In this document: in pieces, positions 1-10,038 of the stretch
How the letters are laid out: each line of letters opens with the position of its first letter
Position numbering within the stretch: position 1 is the stretch's first letter
Assembly (NCBI GenBank): GCA_013398175.1
Contig: VZRZ01007407.1
Span: 223,141-287,140, forward strand
DNA from: Climacteris rufus
Lineage: Eukaryota > Chordata > Aves > Passeriformes > Climacteridae
DNA: 64,000 bases
Direction: 5' to 3'
The notes under the pieces: generated by a model
Told to the model about the DNA's origin: nothing
Databases searched by the model: none
What the model saw: the letters and a program-made list of their open reading frames with translations, nothing else
Translations under genes and position numbers: made by a program

Positions 1-16
1 CTCCCCTCCCCTCCCC
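1..16. repeat. (CTCCC)n simple repeat at window edge
   Basis: Three CTCCC units followed by CTT open the window. The repeat probably continues upstream, so its true length cannot be judged. Confidence 0.7.
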
Positions 17-3000
17 TTATAAATTGTCTGGAAATACTGACATGTATGAACTTTTCTGGAGAATAGCTGGTGAAACAATTTACTGATATAGCTCTCAGGA
101 GCAGAATTGAACAAATTCCTGATGATTAACTAGGACAGTTATAAATAAATAGCTTTAGAGAAGAAGAACTAAAAATCCAGGTTGCAGGCAATGAGCTAGC
201 ATTGCAAGATTTCTACGAGCTTGTAAGAAGCACAGTTAGCTAATATGAAGTGAATAGCAAGTAGCAGAAGTATCAAGAGAAGGAAAAATGAAAATAAAAG
301 AGAAAATTTCTCCTCTGAAACGTTGGGTGGACAGGACAGGTAGTATATTTCATGGAGAAAAAAACCCCTCCACCATCCCGGGAAACTTCTGGTTTGATTC
401 TTTTCAGGGTGGAGAAATCATCAACAAGCCTTGAAGTGTTTTTGGCTCAACAGAATGTATTTCTATAGAGTGGAATACTTTTTCCACTTAGGAAAATCTT
501 AGGATTTTTCTCCTGAGAAACACAGAGCACATTATTGACATTGATTTTAAGTGTGTTTACACATGGTCTTCTAGTTTTCATTTCAAATACTGTTCATTAT
601 ATTCATCATCAGACCTAACAGATGGTCATTCCTGGGTGAATGCAATTATCTGCTCTTAAGAGAAAAGCACAGAATAAAAATATTGATGTTACCAGTAAAA
701 ACAATAAATAAATTAAGAAATGTACTTTACATTGCAAGAATTTAAAAGAATAAAATAGAACAATGCAGATCTCAGACAATTTGTGTGTTGTGAAATAAGC
801 TCCCACAACAGTCGACATCAAATGATCCCACACTATTGTCGGCTAGCTAAATTTTTCTGCTTTTAATGATTCAACTGGAGTTGAGTCATTTGAACTGCCC
901 ACACAAGGAAAAGGGCTTTGGTCCCATCCAAAATTTCAGTCTACTCTAGTGGAGTAGACTACAATTGGACACGACATTAGTATTTTTAACAAATACTGAC
1001 CATAGAATCTTGTTTCATTTTCAGATATATTTATAGCCTTTTATGTTGTTTGAATTTTTGTGTTTGAAAGCACCATGCAGGGACACAATAAAATGGTTTT
1101 GATAAATTACTCTAGTTTGCAGGAAATGTGGTACTATGACACAGCAACACTTTAAAAAGCTTATTTATGATAAGGCAAATAATACCAACTCCTCCAGCTC
1201 CAGGATTAAAATGAAAATGAAAGCAAAATAATATGAATCTTACCTGCCTGAATTGTGTCTCTGCTTGGCTTGTGGCACTTCATTATTGTATTTATTTTCA
1301 TTGTGATGTCATGTAGGAAACTGGGTGATGAATTGGGGTCTTACTTGTGGTAGGTACTATATAAACAGCAACAAGAAGAAAGTCCTTGACCTGAAGAACT
1401 TTCAAGAAAGGTCAACAGACAATGCATAATCAAAAGGGCGAGGAGATATTGAGGCAATTCTGGTTAGAACAGTAGGCTGTTATCCAGTGGCTGCCTAAGT
1501 ATTGTCTAGTTGTTTGGGGTTTTTATTTTTAATTTTTTTTAAGGTCATCACATCAAAGCACTCTAGAAAAAGAGGTAGCAATGAAGTGGAAGGACAGCTT
1601 TGGTCTAGTCAAGGAGCAGCTTCTTTTGAAATCAAGTATGTGGGGGTGGAACAGCATTGTGGATGCAGCGGAGACAGGAGTAGAGCTTTCCATTCTAATT
1701 TGGAGCTGAAAAATACCTTTATGAAGTCTTTGAAAACAAAGGTTAGGAGAAGTAGGTAAGACAGATTGGAGTTTAGAAGACAGCAAAACGTTTTAACTCT
1801 GGAGGAAAAGGATATTCTTTTCATCAATTATTTTGTGATTCTGTAGAAGGGAAGAGATTGCTTTATAATGAAAAAACCCACTATAAAAACAAAACTAATA
1901 TACAGAATGAGAATGGGCAAGTTTGTGCTTGTATCTGTTGGCAGAAACCACAGCTCTAAAGACAGGAAGTGTTTCCTGAGCTGGGGTCCTGTTGTCAGCA
2001 GTGATAATGATAGAGGATATAGGAAGACAGAATTTACGTGAAGGCTTTTAATTAAAACCGAATGCATATTTATGATTATTTCCTGAACCTCATGGCAACC
2101 TATAATTTGTTCTTTTTTCACCAGTGAAGTAAAAGAAAGGATGGATTTACTTACTAATTTGACTAATTTGCACCCTTAGTCTCATTTACTGATTTATTTT
2201 TACTGATAGAAAATATAATCTTTGTAATTTGAATGGTTGGTGATATGTTTTTGCCTTACACTGGTTTTATACAAAGGAACACTTTGGGAACACTTCTCAT
2301 TACACTCAATTTACGTTTTATTTTATCTGTAACCTGTCTCTTTCCACTCTGTAGCTTTTCAAAGATATAAACAAGATGACAGGTTTTGTAAAGCATTTAC
2401 TGCATTTTTCTTCCTGTTGACTCTGAGTACTGTGAAGGGCTGAGTCCTAGGAAGAAAAGTGCCACCTTGTAGTCAGTAAAGTAGCAAGCAGACTAAAACA
2501 AGGAGGTTTTTTGCACTAAACTCAGCTGTTTGGTGAAAAAGGGCACTCTGCTGCAGTGCCTTCCAACTTGGAGTAAGTTATAGCTCTTGGAAAAGCATGT
2601 TATTTGCTGAAACAGCAATATATGCCAAAGTACAAATACATACCACATCTTCTGCTAATGTAAAGACTTCTGAAAAAGTTTACCCTTTAGTGACGAACTA
2701 GACCAATTTGTTGCTAAAAGAACTATTTCTGACATGGTCATATTCTTGGGTCACAGGACTGTGGTCAAAATAATTTGAAGCAATGCAATGGAAAAGGAGA
2801 GGAAAAAATCTGTAGTACAAAACATTAGTTTTATCCACTGCTCTCCCCATGCCCCAAAGTCCCCAAACCATCTCTTCCCTAAGAATGCAAACTTTTTTAA
2901 AAATGAGCAGATGTAAAGACTTGACGTCACCTCAAAAATAGAGTGTCTGTCTTTATGTAATGAAATAAAGGCAGACAGCAATAGGAAGCAATTACTGAAT

Positions 3001-4595
3001 AATAAGGTCACAGTTTGTGCTGGGGAATATTCATGATTTGTGCAGAATCTTCTGTCCTTCCTATGAAAGTATAAAGGGTTCCTTTACACCTTGGTGTCCA
3101 GGGAGTTTCTCAGTGTGTGTTATCAGAAATAGTAAATGTAAATTAACAGACAGTTTACTGTGTTTTGTTTTCTACTCCATGATAGGGGTGAAAACACAGT
3201 AAAAATCCTCTCTCTGAATTGGGAGAGGATGTGAACATTAACAGCCTTTATTTTCAGTTATTTAGTAATGAAGCAATTTATCACAATCCTGAGAAAAAGG
3301 ATCCCTAGGCACATTTTGACTCAAATATTCTCTGAAGAAAAGGTTTGCTAGGGTACCAAGACAACACTCTGCTCCAGACATTTTCATGGCATAGCCATTT
3401 GTACTGTTATTGCCAGCAAACTCAAAGCTGCTGCATGGAGGTACAGCTTTTGTCCACACTCCCTCAACCATCTGTTCAAGGTGTTGAGGGGCTATGAACT
3501 ACCTGTCAGGACCTGCAAATTAGCCAGAAAGGGTATTTGGGATCACAACTCAATTTTTAAGCATTCCCTTCAGCAGCCATGTTATATTTGGGTATAAAGC
3601 AACCCTTATATATTTAGACACTTGCTCATAGACATATGCATTTATTTGTCTATATACATGTGTATGTATATGCAAGCAGGGATATGGAATTTTATCACAA
3701 TGTAAAGGCATCTAAGTTATAGTTCTCCTCAATCTAAGCTCACTGTGTAGCTAACAGAGAAAGAATAAGCACTCTAGAGGGTGATTTAATATACCTAAAA
3801 TCTGAATCACTCTTTGAAAATACATGTCCACTGATTAGAAACACTTGATAAGAAACAAAGTTATGTACCTGGAGTATGAATCTGACTACCTTCTTCCTGT
3901 TAAACTTTTCTTTTTATATTAAAGAGCAGTATTTTTTTTCATTTCTCCAAACTTCTCCTCCTTCAGAAAAAACCCAGCCATCCCAAATCAAATTGAAAGT
4001 AGAATCAAAAAGTTGAGGAAGCTAAAAAGATTCCACGAGCTTCCAAATTACCACAGCTTAGACAAAATGAAATGTTTTGTTTAAGGTTTAGTTTTTTTTA
4101 AAAAAATATTAAAGCATAATTTACTTACATCTAAAAAAATTTCAACATAAATTAAAAATCCAAGTAGAACTTGAAGGTATCCTTGAAATATTTTTCTCAA
4201 AGTATATTTGTCCTTATAGCATGTACATTTCTTGTGGAAAGTTTGACTTTGTATGACCTCCTGCAATGATTTTTTTTAATAAAAATATTCCTGATCAGAG
4301 TCTACTTCTATTCATTGATTTTACTTTGCTCTAGTGTGATATTTCCAATCTCTGCAATTCTTCCTGTTTTCATTGTAAAGACTATGAAATTATCAATTCC
4401 ACAAAGGTTTATATGCAATCATGTATTATGAAGCAGTTTTGCAAGATACAGTGTAGAACAGCAGCTTCCAACAATTGATGTGGAAAGGTTTACTTTATGT
4501 AAGACTTTAATACTTTCTGCAAAGTACATTGGGAGTCATTTATGCCTGACTTTATGAAGATGCAGGGGGCGTCCTAGAGTGGGAGTCAGGAGCTG

Positions 4596-4680
4596 AGGAA
4601 AGAAGGGAAGGAGGAAAGGAAGGAAGGAAGGAAGGAAGGAAGGAAGGAAGGAAGGAAGGAAGGAAGGAAGGAAGGAAGGA
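4596..4680. repeat. (AAGG)n microsatellite
   Basis: A purine tract in NMBR intron 1. It starts as imperfect GGAAAGAAGGG units and becomes pure AAGG from about 4617 to 4680, roughly 16 units. Such tetranucleotide tracts are length-variable, and the number of units in an assembly may be unreliable. The antisense frame across it gives a meaningless Ser/Leu/Pro/Phe repeat. Confidence 0.95.
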
Positions 4681-4890
4681 TACACTAAGTGTGCATGTGC
4701 TGGTATGAGAGTGTGGTGGAAGTATGAAGGTACGATATTCATTTGGAGATTTGCTGGGGGTATTTGCAGAAAGAAAGAGTAGAGCCTGGCTGATTCACCG
4801 CACTGGCACAGAATGGGCACCTACAGCCACAGGTTGAATCCAGGGTTCCTTTTGCCACCACTGACGAATGTGTATACACAAATAAAGGTG

Positions 4891-4934
4891 GAGATTTAGA
4901 GAATGCAAGTTTGAGATTTAGAGAATACAAGTTT
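4891..4934. repeat. 22-bp tandem duplication in intron 1
   Basis: Two adjacent 22-bp units (4891-4912 and 4913-4934) starting GAGATTTAGAGAAT differ at one base (G or A at unit position 15). A shorter third partial copy (GAATACAAG) follows. The repeat lies about 140 bp before the exon 2 acceptor. It looks like a recent slippage duplication, and no function is implied. Confidence 0.85.
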
Positions 4935-5075
4935 GAAAAAGAATACAAGCCCCTTGACATTTCAAATAAGAACAAAACATGATGTTACTTTTAACAAAGA
5001 TTATCAAGTGAGCTTGTGCACCACATGTTGAATTTGAATATCTTTTAATTTGCATCTGCATTTGATCCATTTCAG

Positions 5076-5424
5076 GTACAAAGCAATTGTAAATCCCATG
5101 GACATCCAGACCTCCAGTGCAGTGCTATGGACTTGTCTTAAAGCCACTGCCATTTGGGTAATCTCCATGCTCCTAGCAGTTCCTGAAGCAGTGTTCTCTG
5201 AACTGGCTCACATCAATGACACAGATAATGCCACTTTTACAGCATGCATACCTTACCCCATGACAGATGACATGCATCCAAAGATCCATTCTGTGCTGCT
5301 TTTCCTTGTGTATTTCCTTGTCCCTCTTGTGATTATTAGTATCTACTACTATCATATTGCAAAGAGTTTAATAAAAAGTGCTCACAACATCCCTGGGGAA
5401 TACAGTGAGCATTCCAAAAGACAG
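5076..5424 (+). CDS. NMBR: Neuromedin B receptor, exon 2 (TM4-TM5-ICL3)
   Basis: This is an internal coding exon of a class A bombesin-family GPCR that binds neuromedin B and signals mainly through Gq/phospholipase C at the plasma membrane. The acceptor TTTCAG ends at 5075. The first base G completes an arginine codon split with exon 1 (phase 2), the R of DRY, followed by YKAIVNPMDIQTS of ICL2. Then come TM4 (IWVISMLLAVPEAVFSEL), ECL2 with the conserved cysteine in FTACIPYP and two N-glycosylation sequons (NDT, NAT), TM5 (VYFLVPLVIISIYYYHIAKSL) and ICL3 ending HSKRQ. The donor CAG/GTAAGC leaves phase 0. The PMDIQTS, ACIPYP and SAHNIPGEY stretches fit NMBR better than GRPR or BRS3, as recalled from family knowledge. 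The 116 complete codons contain no stop or frameshift. The antisense open frame is a shadow. Confidence 0.96.
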
Positions 5425-7740
5425 GTAAGCAATTTGCTTTTTACATTCCAGTGAAAAATTTGTGGGCTCTATACACTTATAAATGAAAGTAAAGGAACTA
5501 TAACATCCAAATTGTTGGATTTTGCAGAGGATTTAGTTCAGTTTCCACATTAACTCAGCCAGGGATGATCTGAAAATTTTCCTTGTTTTCACAATTGCTC
5601 AGTATTAAGGCCAGTATGTAAATGAATGAGCTAGGAAAAATATAAATTCAATGCCATTAATGCCCATCATTCCTAATGGTAAACGAGATTGGTATATGGG
5701 TTTGTATGTGCTGTTACTGTAGCCATTACTTGTATTCTTACTGAGGAATGATGTTTTTATTGTTAATGCTGGTGGCCTGACCTATCTGAATAGGCAATCA
5801 TTTTGGGAAAGAAATCTTACATGAACGTTTTGAGAATTGTCCTTGTTTTATTTGTGCTTGAAAATGAGAAAACTGACATAGGCAGGGAAAATTTTACTTA
5901 GGGGATCTAAGATTCTTCTCAGATCAAGGAGAGCTGAAAAGGTGAACACAGAGCATTAATGGATTCTTTTTTTACTTTCTCGGATACAGTCCTGAACTTG
6001 CACTTTTCTAATATCCTTTCTGTTATAGATGTTATAAAGCTCTTGGTATAGATTCTGTATACCTTTGAGACAAAGCATTTTAAAATGCTGGACAAAGCCA
6101 ATCTTCCCCATAAGGCACAGGAAGCAATAAGATAGCAACATTAGCAGGAACACTTCCATGTACAAACAACAGCTTTTGCAGTGAAAGTGCCTCAACCACT
6201 TTGCAAAAATATTAGTATTGATAGAGAAAAATTCTTATGCCCATTAAAACAATTTTGAATGGTTTCCTCTGCCAGTAATCTAGAAGACTACTTTCATGCT
6301 CACTGAAATCTCCTTGCATATATAGCATGCACATATTCTTTTAGAAAGACCACATTCCCTTGTGTCCTTTTTGAGCAACATTTCATTTCTACTCTAGTCT
6401 GTTTCTTGTCAAAAGTCCATACATATTAGCACTTCATGTATTATTTTATTTTCCTGTGAAATATGGAGAGCCTTTTGGCTGAACCCTCTAGATGGAAACA
6501 ATATTTAATTTATACCACATTTCTGAACTCATATGTATTTTCAAAGTAAGAACACATATTTTCATTCTACTTAGTTTTTTCCTCTTTATTAATCTATGAG
6601 GCTCAGAAGAATAGAAAATTCTGGTGTACTTACATATCTTCCAGCAAGAGGAAATAAATTCAGACTATTGCTATCCGCTCATGTTTCTTTAGGCCAAGTG
6701 TAACATTCACACTATACTTCTGCACCTTTTAGTCTGCTCTTCCAAACTTGTTTGAGTGCAAATGCTACCAAATTTGAATGTTAGAGTTTTCCCATCTTTT
6801 TTGGATTCCCCACTGTTTTTTTAGATAGACCAAAGAAAACTGTGTAAAGATTAATTTCACGGATTTTGAAAAATTGTTAGAATAAATTCACTTGGTTTTT
6901 TCCCCCAGAAAATTGAGTGGAGTAGAAAACTTGTCTGCCTTTGCAAAATTTTCATACCTGATACACATAATAAATCTTTTAGGAGGAATAGGGAGAAACT
7001 TTCTGCCTCTTTTGGTGCCATCTACCTGGCCAATTTATCTCCCTCTCTCAGTTTGAAACCATTGTGCAAGCTTATATCCTGCCAGCTTTTCAGCAACTCT
7101 CAGTATCTACATTGTAATCTGTTATACCTTAGCACTGCAATTAAGGTACATTTTGTGATGTTATTGCAATTAATGAAACTTTTCACCTTCCCCTGGAATT
7201 AAGATGCTTCAGGCTGTGTAATGTAATTTTGGTGATTTCTGTAGGAGAGAGGTACAGGCTGAGACATTTTGGGATAAACAAAGGGATATAAGTACCACTA
7301 TATAGCTGACACCCTAGTAATGTCTATTTCAGTCATGATGTCTCTAGATTTTGAAGCAAACAGTTTCTAAATAGCTTTTTAACTAAAACTTAAGTTTCAA
7401 GCCAAGAACTGAGACTTTGCCTTTGGTGCATGCTTACAGGCTGAAAGCTGATGTTTCCTCGGGTCATGAACTGCTCTTGCTGCGTATATCATGTAGAAAG
7501 AGCAACCTTCTGTAACTGCAAACAGCTAAGATCTTTCACTGAAAGTAAACTGAAAGTGGAAAAGGAAAGTAAGTGAGACAGAACAAGCAGTTTGGCCCCT
7601 GCAGGAAGCATTTTTGCTGGCCTTACGTATGATAATTGTTGAAGCTGGTATAGAGCAAAATGCTACATATTTTAATTAAGTCTGTTATGTGGGGTAGTTC
7701 TATTTGTTGTTGTTCATTTGGATTCTCTTCATCTTTTTAG
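5425..7740 (+). other. NMBR: NMBR intron 2
   Basis: A phase 0 intron of 2,316 bp between donor GTAAGC (5425-5430) and acceptor CATCTTTTTAG (ends 7740), preceded by a T-rich pyrimidine tract. It is AT-rich throughout. I recognise no transposon, RNA gene or further exon inside it; the antisense open frames near 5.9-6.2 kb are short and unlike any family I know. Confidence 0.93.
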
Positions 7741-8142
7741 ATGGAAACTCGGAAACGTCTGGCAAAAATTGTTTTAGTTTTTGTTGGCTTCTTTGCTATC
7801 TGCTGGTTTCCTAACCACGTGCTGTACATGTACAGATCTTTTCATTACAATAAGATCGATCCGTCAATGGGACACATGGTTGTTACTTTAGTGGCCCGAG
7901 TGCTAAGCTTCTGCAACTCTTGTGTCAACCCATTTGCACTGTATTTTCTCAGTGAGAGTTTTAGAAGACATTTCAACAACCAGCTTCGCTGCAGGAAGAA
8001 AGTTCAGCAAGAGAGATCTGCCAGCTACTTGCGCAACTCTTCTGCCATTCAAATGACTTCCCTGAAAAGCAATACCAGGAACACAGTAACTACCATGACA
8101 CAACTGAACGGGCACAACTTGAAACAAGAAATTTCATTATGA
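7741..8142 (+). CDS. NMBR: Neuromedin B receptor, exon 3 (TM6-TM7-C tail)
   Basis: This is the terminal coding exon of NMBR: 133 codons plus TGA at 8140-8142. It begins METRKRLAKIVLVFVGFF directly after the acceptor at 7740, in phase 0 with exon 2; this methionine is internal, not a start. Visible parts are TM6 with CWFP (the CWxP switch), ECL3 (YRSFHYNKIDPSMGH), TM7 with NSCVNPFALY (the bombesin-family form of NPxxY), helix 8 (SESFRRHFNNQL), a cysteine in RCRKK that may be palmitoylated, and a Ser/Thr-rich tail ending KQEISL. Exons 2 and 3 give 249 full residues plus the shared arginine, as expected for the C-terminal part of a receptor of about 390 residues. The frame is intact. Assignment to NMBR over GRPR rests on METRKRLAKIVLVFVG, ILYMYRSF-like ECL3 and the MTSLKSN..LNGH..KQE tail. 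Confidence 0.97.
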   Translation: METRKRLAKIVLVFVGFFAICWFPNHVLYMYRSFHYNKIDPSMGHMVVTLVARVLSFCNSCVNPFALYFLSESFRRHFNNQLRCRKKVQQERSASYLRNSSAIQMTSLKSNTRNTVTTMTQLNGHNLKQEISL

Positions 8143-8600
8143 TTTAATGGGTGTGATTTTTAACTGTAAAACAAATCTGAACATTTCCTTTGCAGCTTGT
8201 AACTCACTTTTGGCTCTCATGCTTTGACAGTCCTCAGAACAGAGGATCTATTAAATTCTGGCCCGTCTGAGGTTGTTTCACTCCTACTCTGACTCTTTGA
8301 TAGAAGTGAAGAGTATGTTTTATTGAGAAAACAACACTGACTGGTGTCATATTGTACTTTACAAGAGATGCTAATATATGTTTAACATAAAGGACAGCAG
8401 TGTGTCTGATATAACATTGATTTAAAAATTATGGATTTTCTGATCTGAAAATATGTATTTTTAACTGAATAGGATCCAGGCTTATGTTTTGCTTTAATAG
8501 TTTTAGCATGATTTTAGCTCTGTGGTATGTACTAGCATTGCTCATTAAGACTGTTAGGCATTTTGGATTCAATTAAATTTTTAATTTTTTTTTTAACCCG
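8143..8600 (+). other. NMBR: NMBR 3' UTR, proximal part (end uncertain)
   Basis: The sequence after the TGA is AT-rich and noncoding. No AATAAA is seen close by. Two ATTAAA variant polyadenylation signals occur at 8250-8255 and 8572-8577; the second is followed by a T-rich stretch and would give a 3' UTR of about 450 bp. The true end may lie further on, because avian 3' UTRs are often long. RNA evidence is needed to fix it. Confidence 0.5.
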
Positions 8601-8607
8601 TTCACAT

Positions 8608-8632
8608 GTCAACACAGGTAGTCTGTGTTGAC
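8608..8632. repeat. Perfect hairpin, 10-bp stem
   Basis: GTCAACACAG (8608-8617) and CTGTGTTGAC (8623-8632) are exact reverse complements separated by a 5-base loop (GTAGT). The structure lies 31 bp after the second ATTAAA of NMBR, so it is either in a longer 3' UTR or just past the transcript end. It has no run of U after it and is not a bacterial terminator. Function is unknown. Confidence 0.85.
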
Positions 8633-8633
8633 T

Positions 8634-8671
8634 ATTCAGACATATTGACTGAATTCAGACATATTGACTGA
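8634..8671. repeat. Exact 19-bp tandem duplication
   Basis: The 19-base unit starting ATTCAGACATATTGA occurs twice with no mismatch, at 8634-8652 and 8653-8671, directly after the hairpin at 8608-8632. The lack of divergence suggests a recent slippage duplication. Confidence 0.95.
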
Positions 8672-8699
8672 AGCTTAATACTGCTACTTACGCAAAGCT

Positions 8700-9604
8700 G
8701 TTAATATAAAAGTTTTGGAGGGGTATGTCAGAGCTGATTCCCCCCCTTATACAGCTGCATAGTATCAGACAAATAATCACTCCCATGCCAGGTGAGAGGT
8801 TAGCTGGGGCAGGGTGTGTTTTGTGTCTGAGCTTCAGAGAAAAGGTGCTCAGAGTGTCCTTTGTAGAAGGAGCAGTAATAGCAGACAAAGGCACCCTGTG
8901 GAAGTATTTTTTTTACGGCCAGTTCATGAGCCTAATGTAATTTTAAAAATCTTTTTCTTTGCAATTGCATGGACCTGCTGCAGCAGACATCTGTCTCTGT
9001 CACAACACTGTATTCTGTACTTCTGCAGTGACTTCTCTAAGATGAATACTAGAAAGTACACTAGAAATTTAGACTGAATTAGTTGCAAGTCTTAAAATTT
9101 CAAAAGCTGAAGTGCTAAAGCAGTGTATCAGTTCAGTTTTCCCTTTGTCCTTATTAATACACTTACAATTATTTAGTTCAGTTTGTAAGTCTGTGGAACT
9201 ACCTGAAGTTCAAATTTTCTTTCTCAATTCCACTGTCTTCAAGACTAGTTATATCCCTACCCCAACTTTTAAAGCAGCGAGAAGCTATATCAATGTAATC
9301 TGTAAGTGATTTAGCTAATTATCTGAAAATGATCCCCAGTAGTTGTTACCACTTAACAAGGAAAGTTGTAGATTGAAGTTCTTAATGTCAAACAGCATGG
9401 TCCAGCTGGTGAGACCTGTAGGAGGATGTAACGTGGTTAAAGTTGTGTGCAGCCTTCAAATGAGGAAACTTATGAAGTTCAGTGTAGACTTGCCCTGGCT
9501 GATTGCAGTTGCACTGTGGCTTCAGTGGCTCCTTGGAACTCTTCATACAAAGGAGCTGATTAATGTGAACTTGTAAATCCATGTGGAGTAGTTTAGGAAA
9601 TTGT
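8700..9604. other. Intergenic or distal 3' UTR, no recognised feature
   Basis: Between the NMBR 3' region and the first LTR I see only short chance reading frames (up to about 87 codons) and no repeat family that I can name. Confidence 0.6.
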
Positions 9605-9609
9605 CATCC

Positions 9610-10033
9610 TGTCATGGTTTAGGACTGGTATTCCCCAATTTAGTGTTCCACTGAAACACTCCGAACCATGTGCTGCTCTCTCATTCTGGCCCCCCCCCCC
9701 CTCCGCCCGCAGTGGGATGGAGAGGAGAATTAGAGGCACAAAAGGTAAATATAATGTGTTAAGAACAATTTACTAGAAACAGCAATGAAATAAGAAACAA
9801 ACAGTAACAACAATATTAATAACAAGAGGTGAAGGATTCACAGGTGACCACTCATCATAGGGAACTCAGTGCTGTGCGGACTGCTCACTTCACCATCAAC
9901 CTGACTGGAAGGAACCCAACCTTCTCCCACCCTCTGCTTTGGCATGAGATGCTGTAGAATAACCTCAGGGTCCTGGCCATGTCCCTCCTGGCTACTGCAG
10001 AAATTAGCTTTTGTTCCGGCCAGAACCAGGACA
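9610..10033 (-). mobile_element. Solo ERV LTR (ERVL-like) with 5-bp target duplication
   Basis: The + strand starts TGTCATGGTTTAG and ends ACCAGGACA, so TG/CA termini bound a 424-bp element. It is flanked by identical CATCC at 9605-9609 and 10034-10038. A 5-bp duplication and a terminus reading CTAAACCATGACA on the minus strand fit avian ERVL-type LTRs (family knowledge). The AGTAAATTGTTCTTAACAC segment on the minus strand aligns in position with the usual LTR polyA/U5 region, so I place the element on the minus strand (inference). There is no internal retroviral sequence next to it, so it is a solo LTR left by LTR-LTR recombination. A run of 13 or so C near 9.69 kb lies inside it. Confidence 0.88.
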
Positions 10034-10038
10034 CATCC

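Larger units (their letters stand above)
1..5075 (+). other. NMBR: NMBR intron 1, 3' part
   Basis: This stretch lies upstream of the acceptor of NMBR exon 2 and holds no reading frame resembling the missing exon 1 (receptor N terminus, TM1-TM3 and the D of the DRY motif). It is therefore read as the 3' part of intron 1, with exon 1 outside the window. The intron ends in a pyrimidine-rich tract and TTTCAG at 5070-5075. It is AT-rich and contains a small perfect inverted repeat at 938-960, a tetranucleotide microsatellite at about 4.6 kb and a 22-bp tandem duplication at 4891-4934. I saw no recognisable transposon in it. Open frames here are short and match nothing I know. Confidence 0.85.

Noticed and set aside
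4536..4820. Antisense frame with repeated Ser-Phe-Leu-Pro
   Set aside because: It is the translation of the AAGG microsatellite.
1..5000. NMBR exon 1 inside the window
   Set aside because: No frame encodes TM1-TM3 or the DR that must precede YKAIVNPM, so exon 1 must lie further upstream.
5173..5355. Minus-strand open frame over NMBR exon 2
   Set aside because: It is a shadow of the receptor coding strand and shows no independent domain.
7903..8127. Minus-strand open frame over NMBR exon 3
   Set aside because: Shadow of the coding strand of the receptor.
5076..8142. Assignment to GRPR or BRS3 instead of NMBR
   Set aside because: The PMDIQTS, SAHNIPGEY, METRKRLAKIVLVFVG and C-terminal KQE motifs agree with NMBR; the GRPR tail and ECL2, as recalled, differ clearly.
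8608..8632. A rho-independent terminator
   Set aside because: This is a vertebrate genome; the hairpin has no following U run and no bacterial context.
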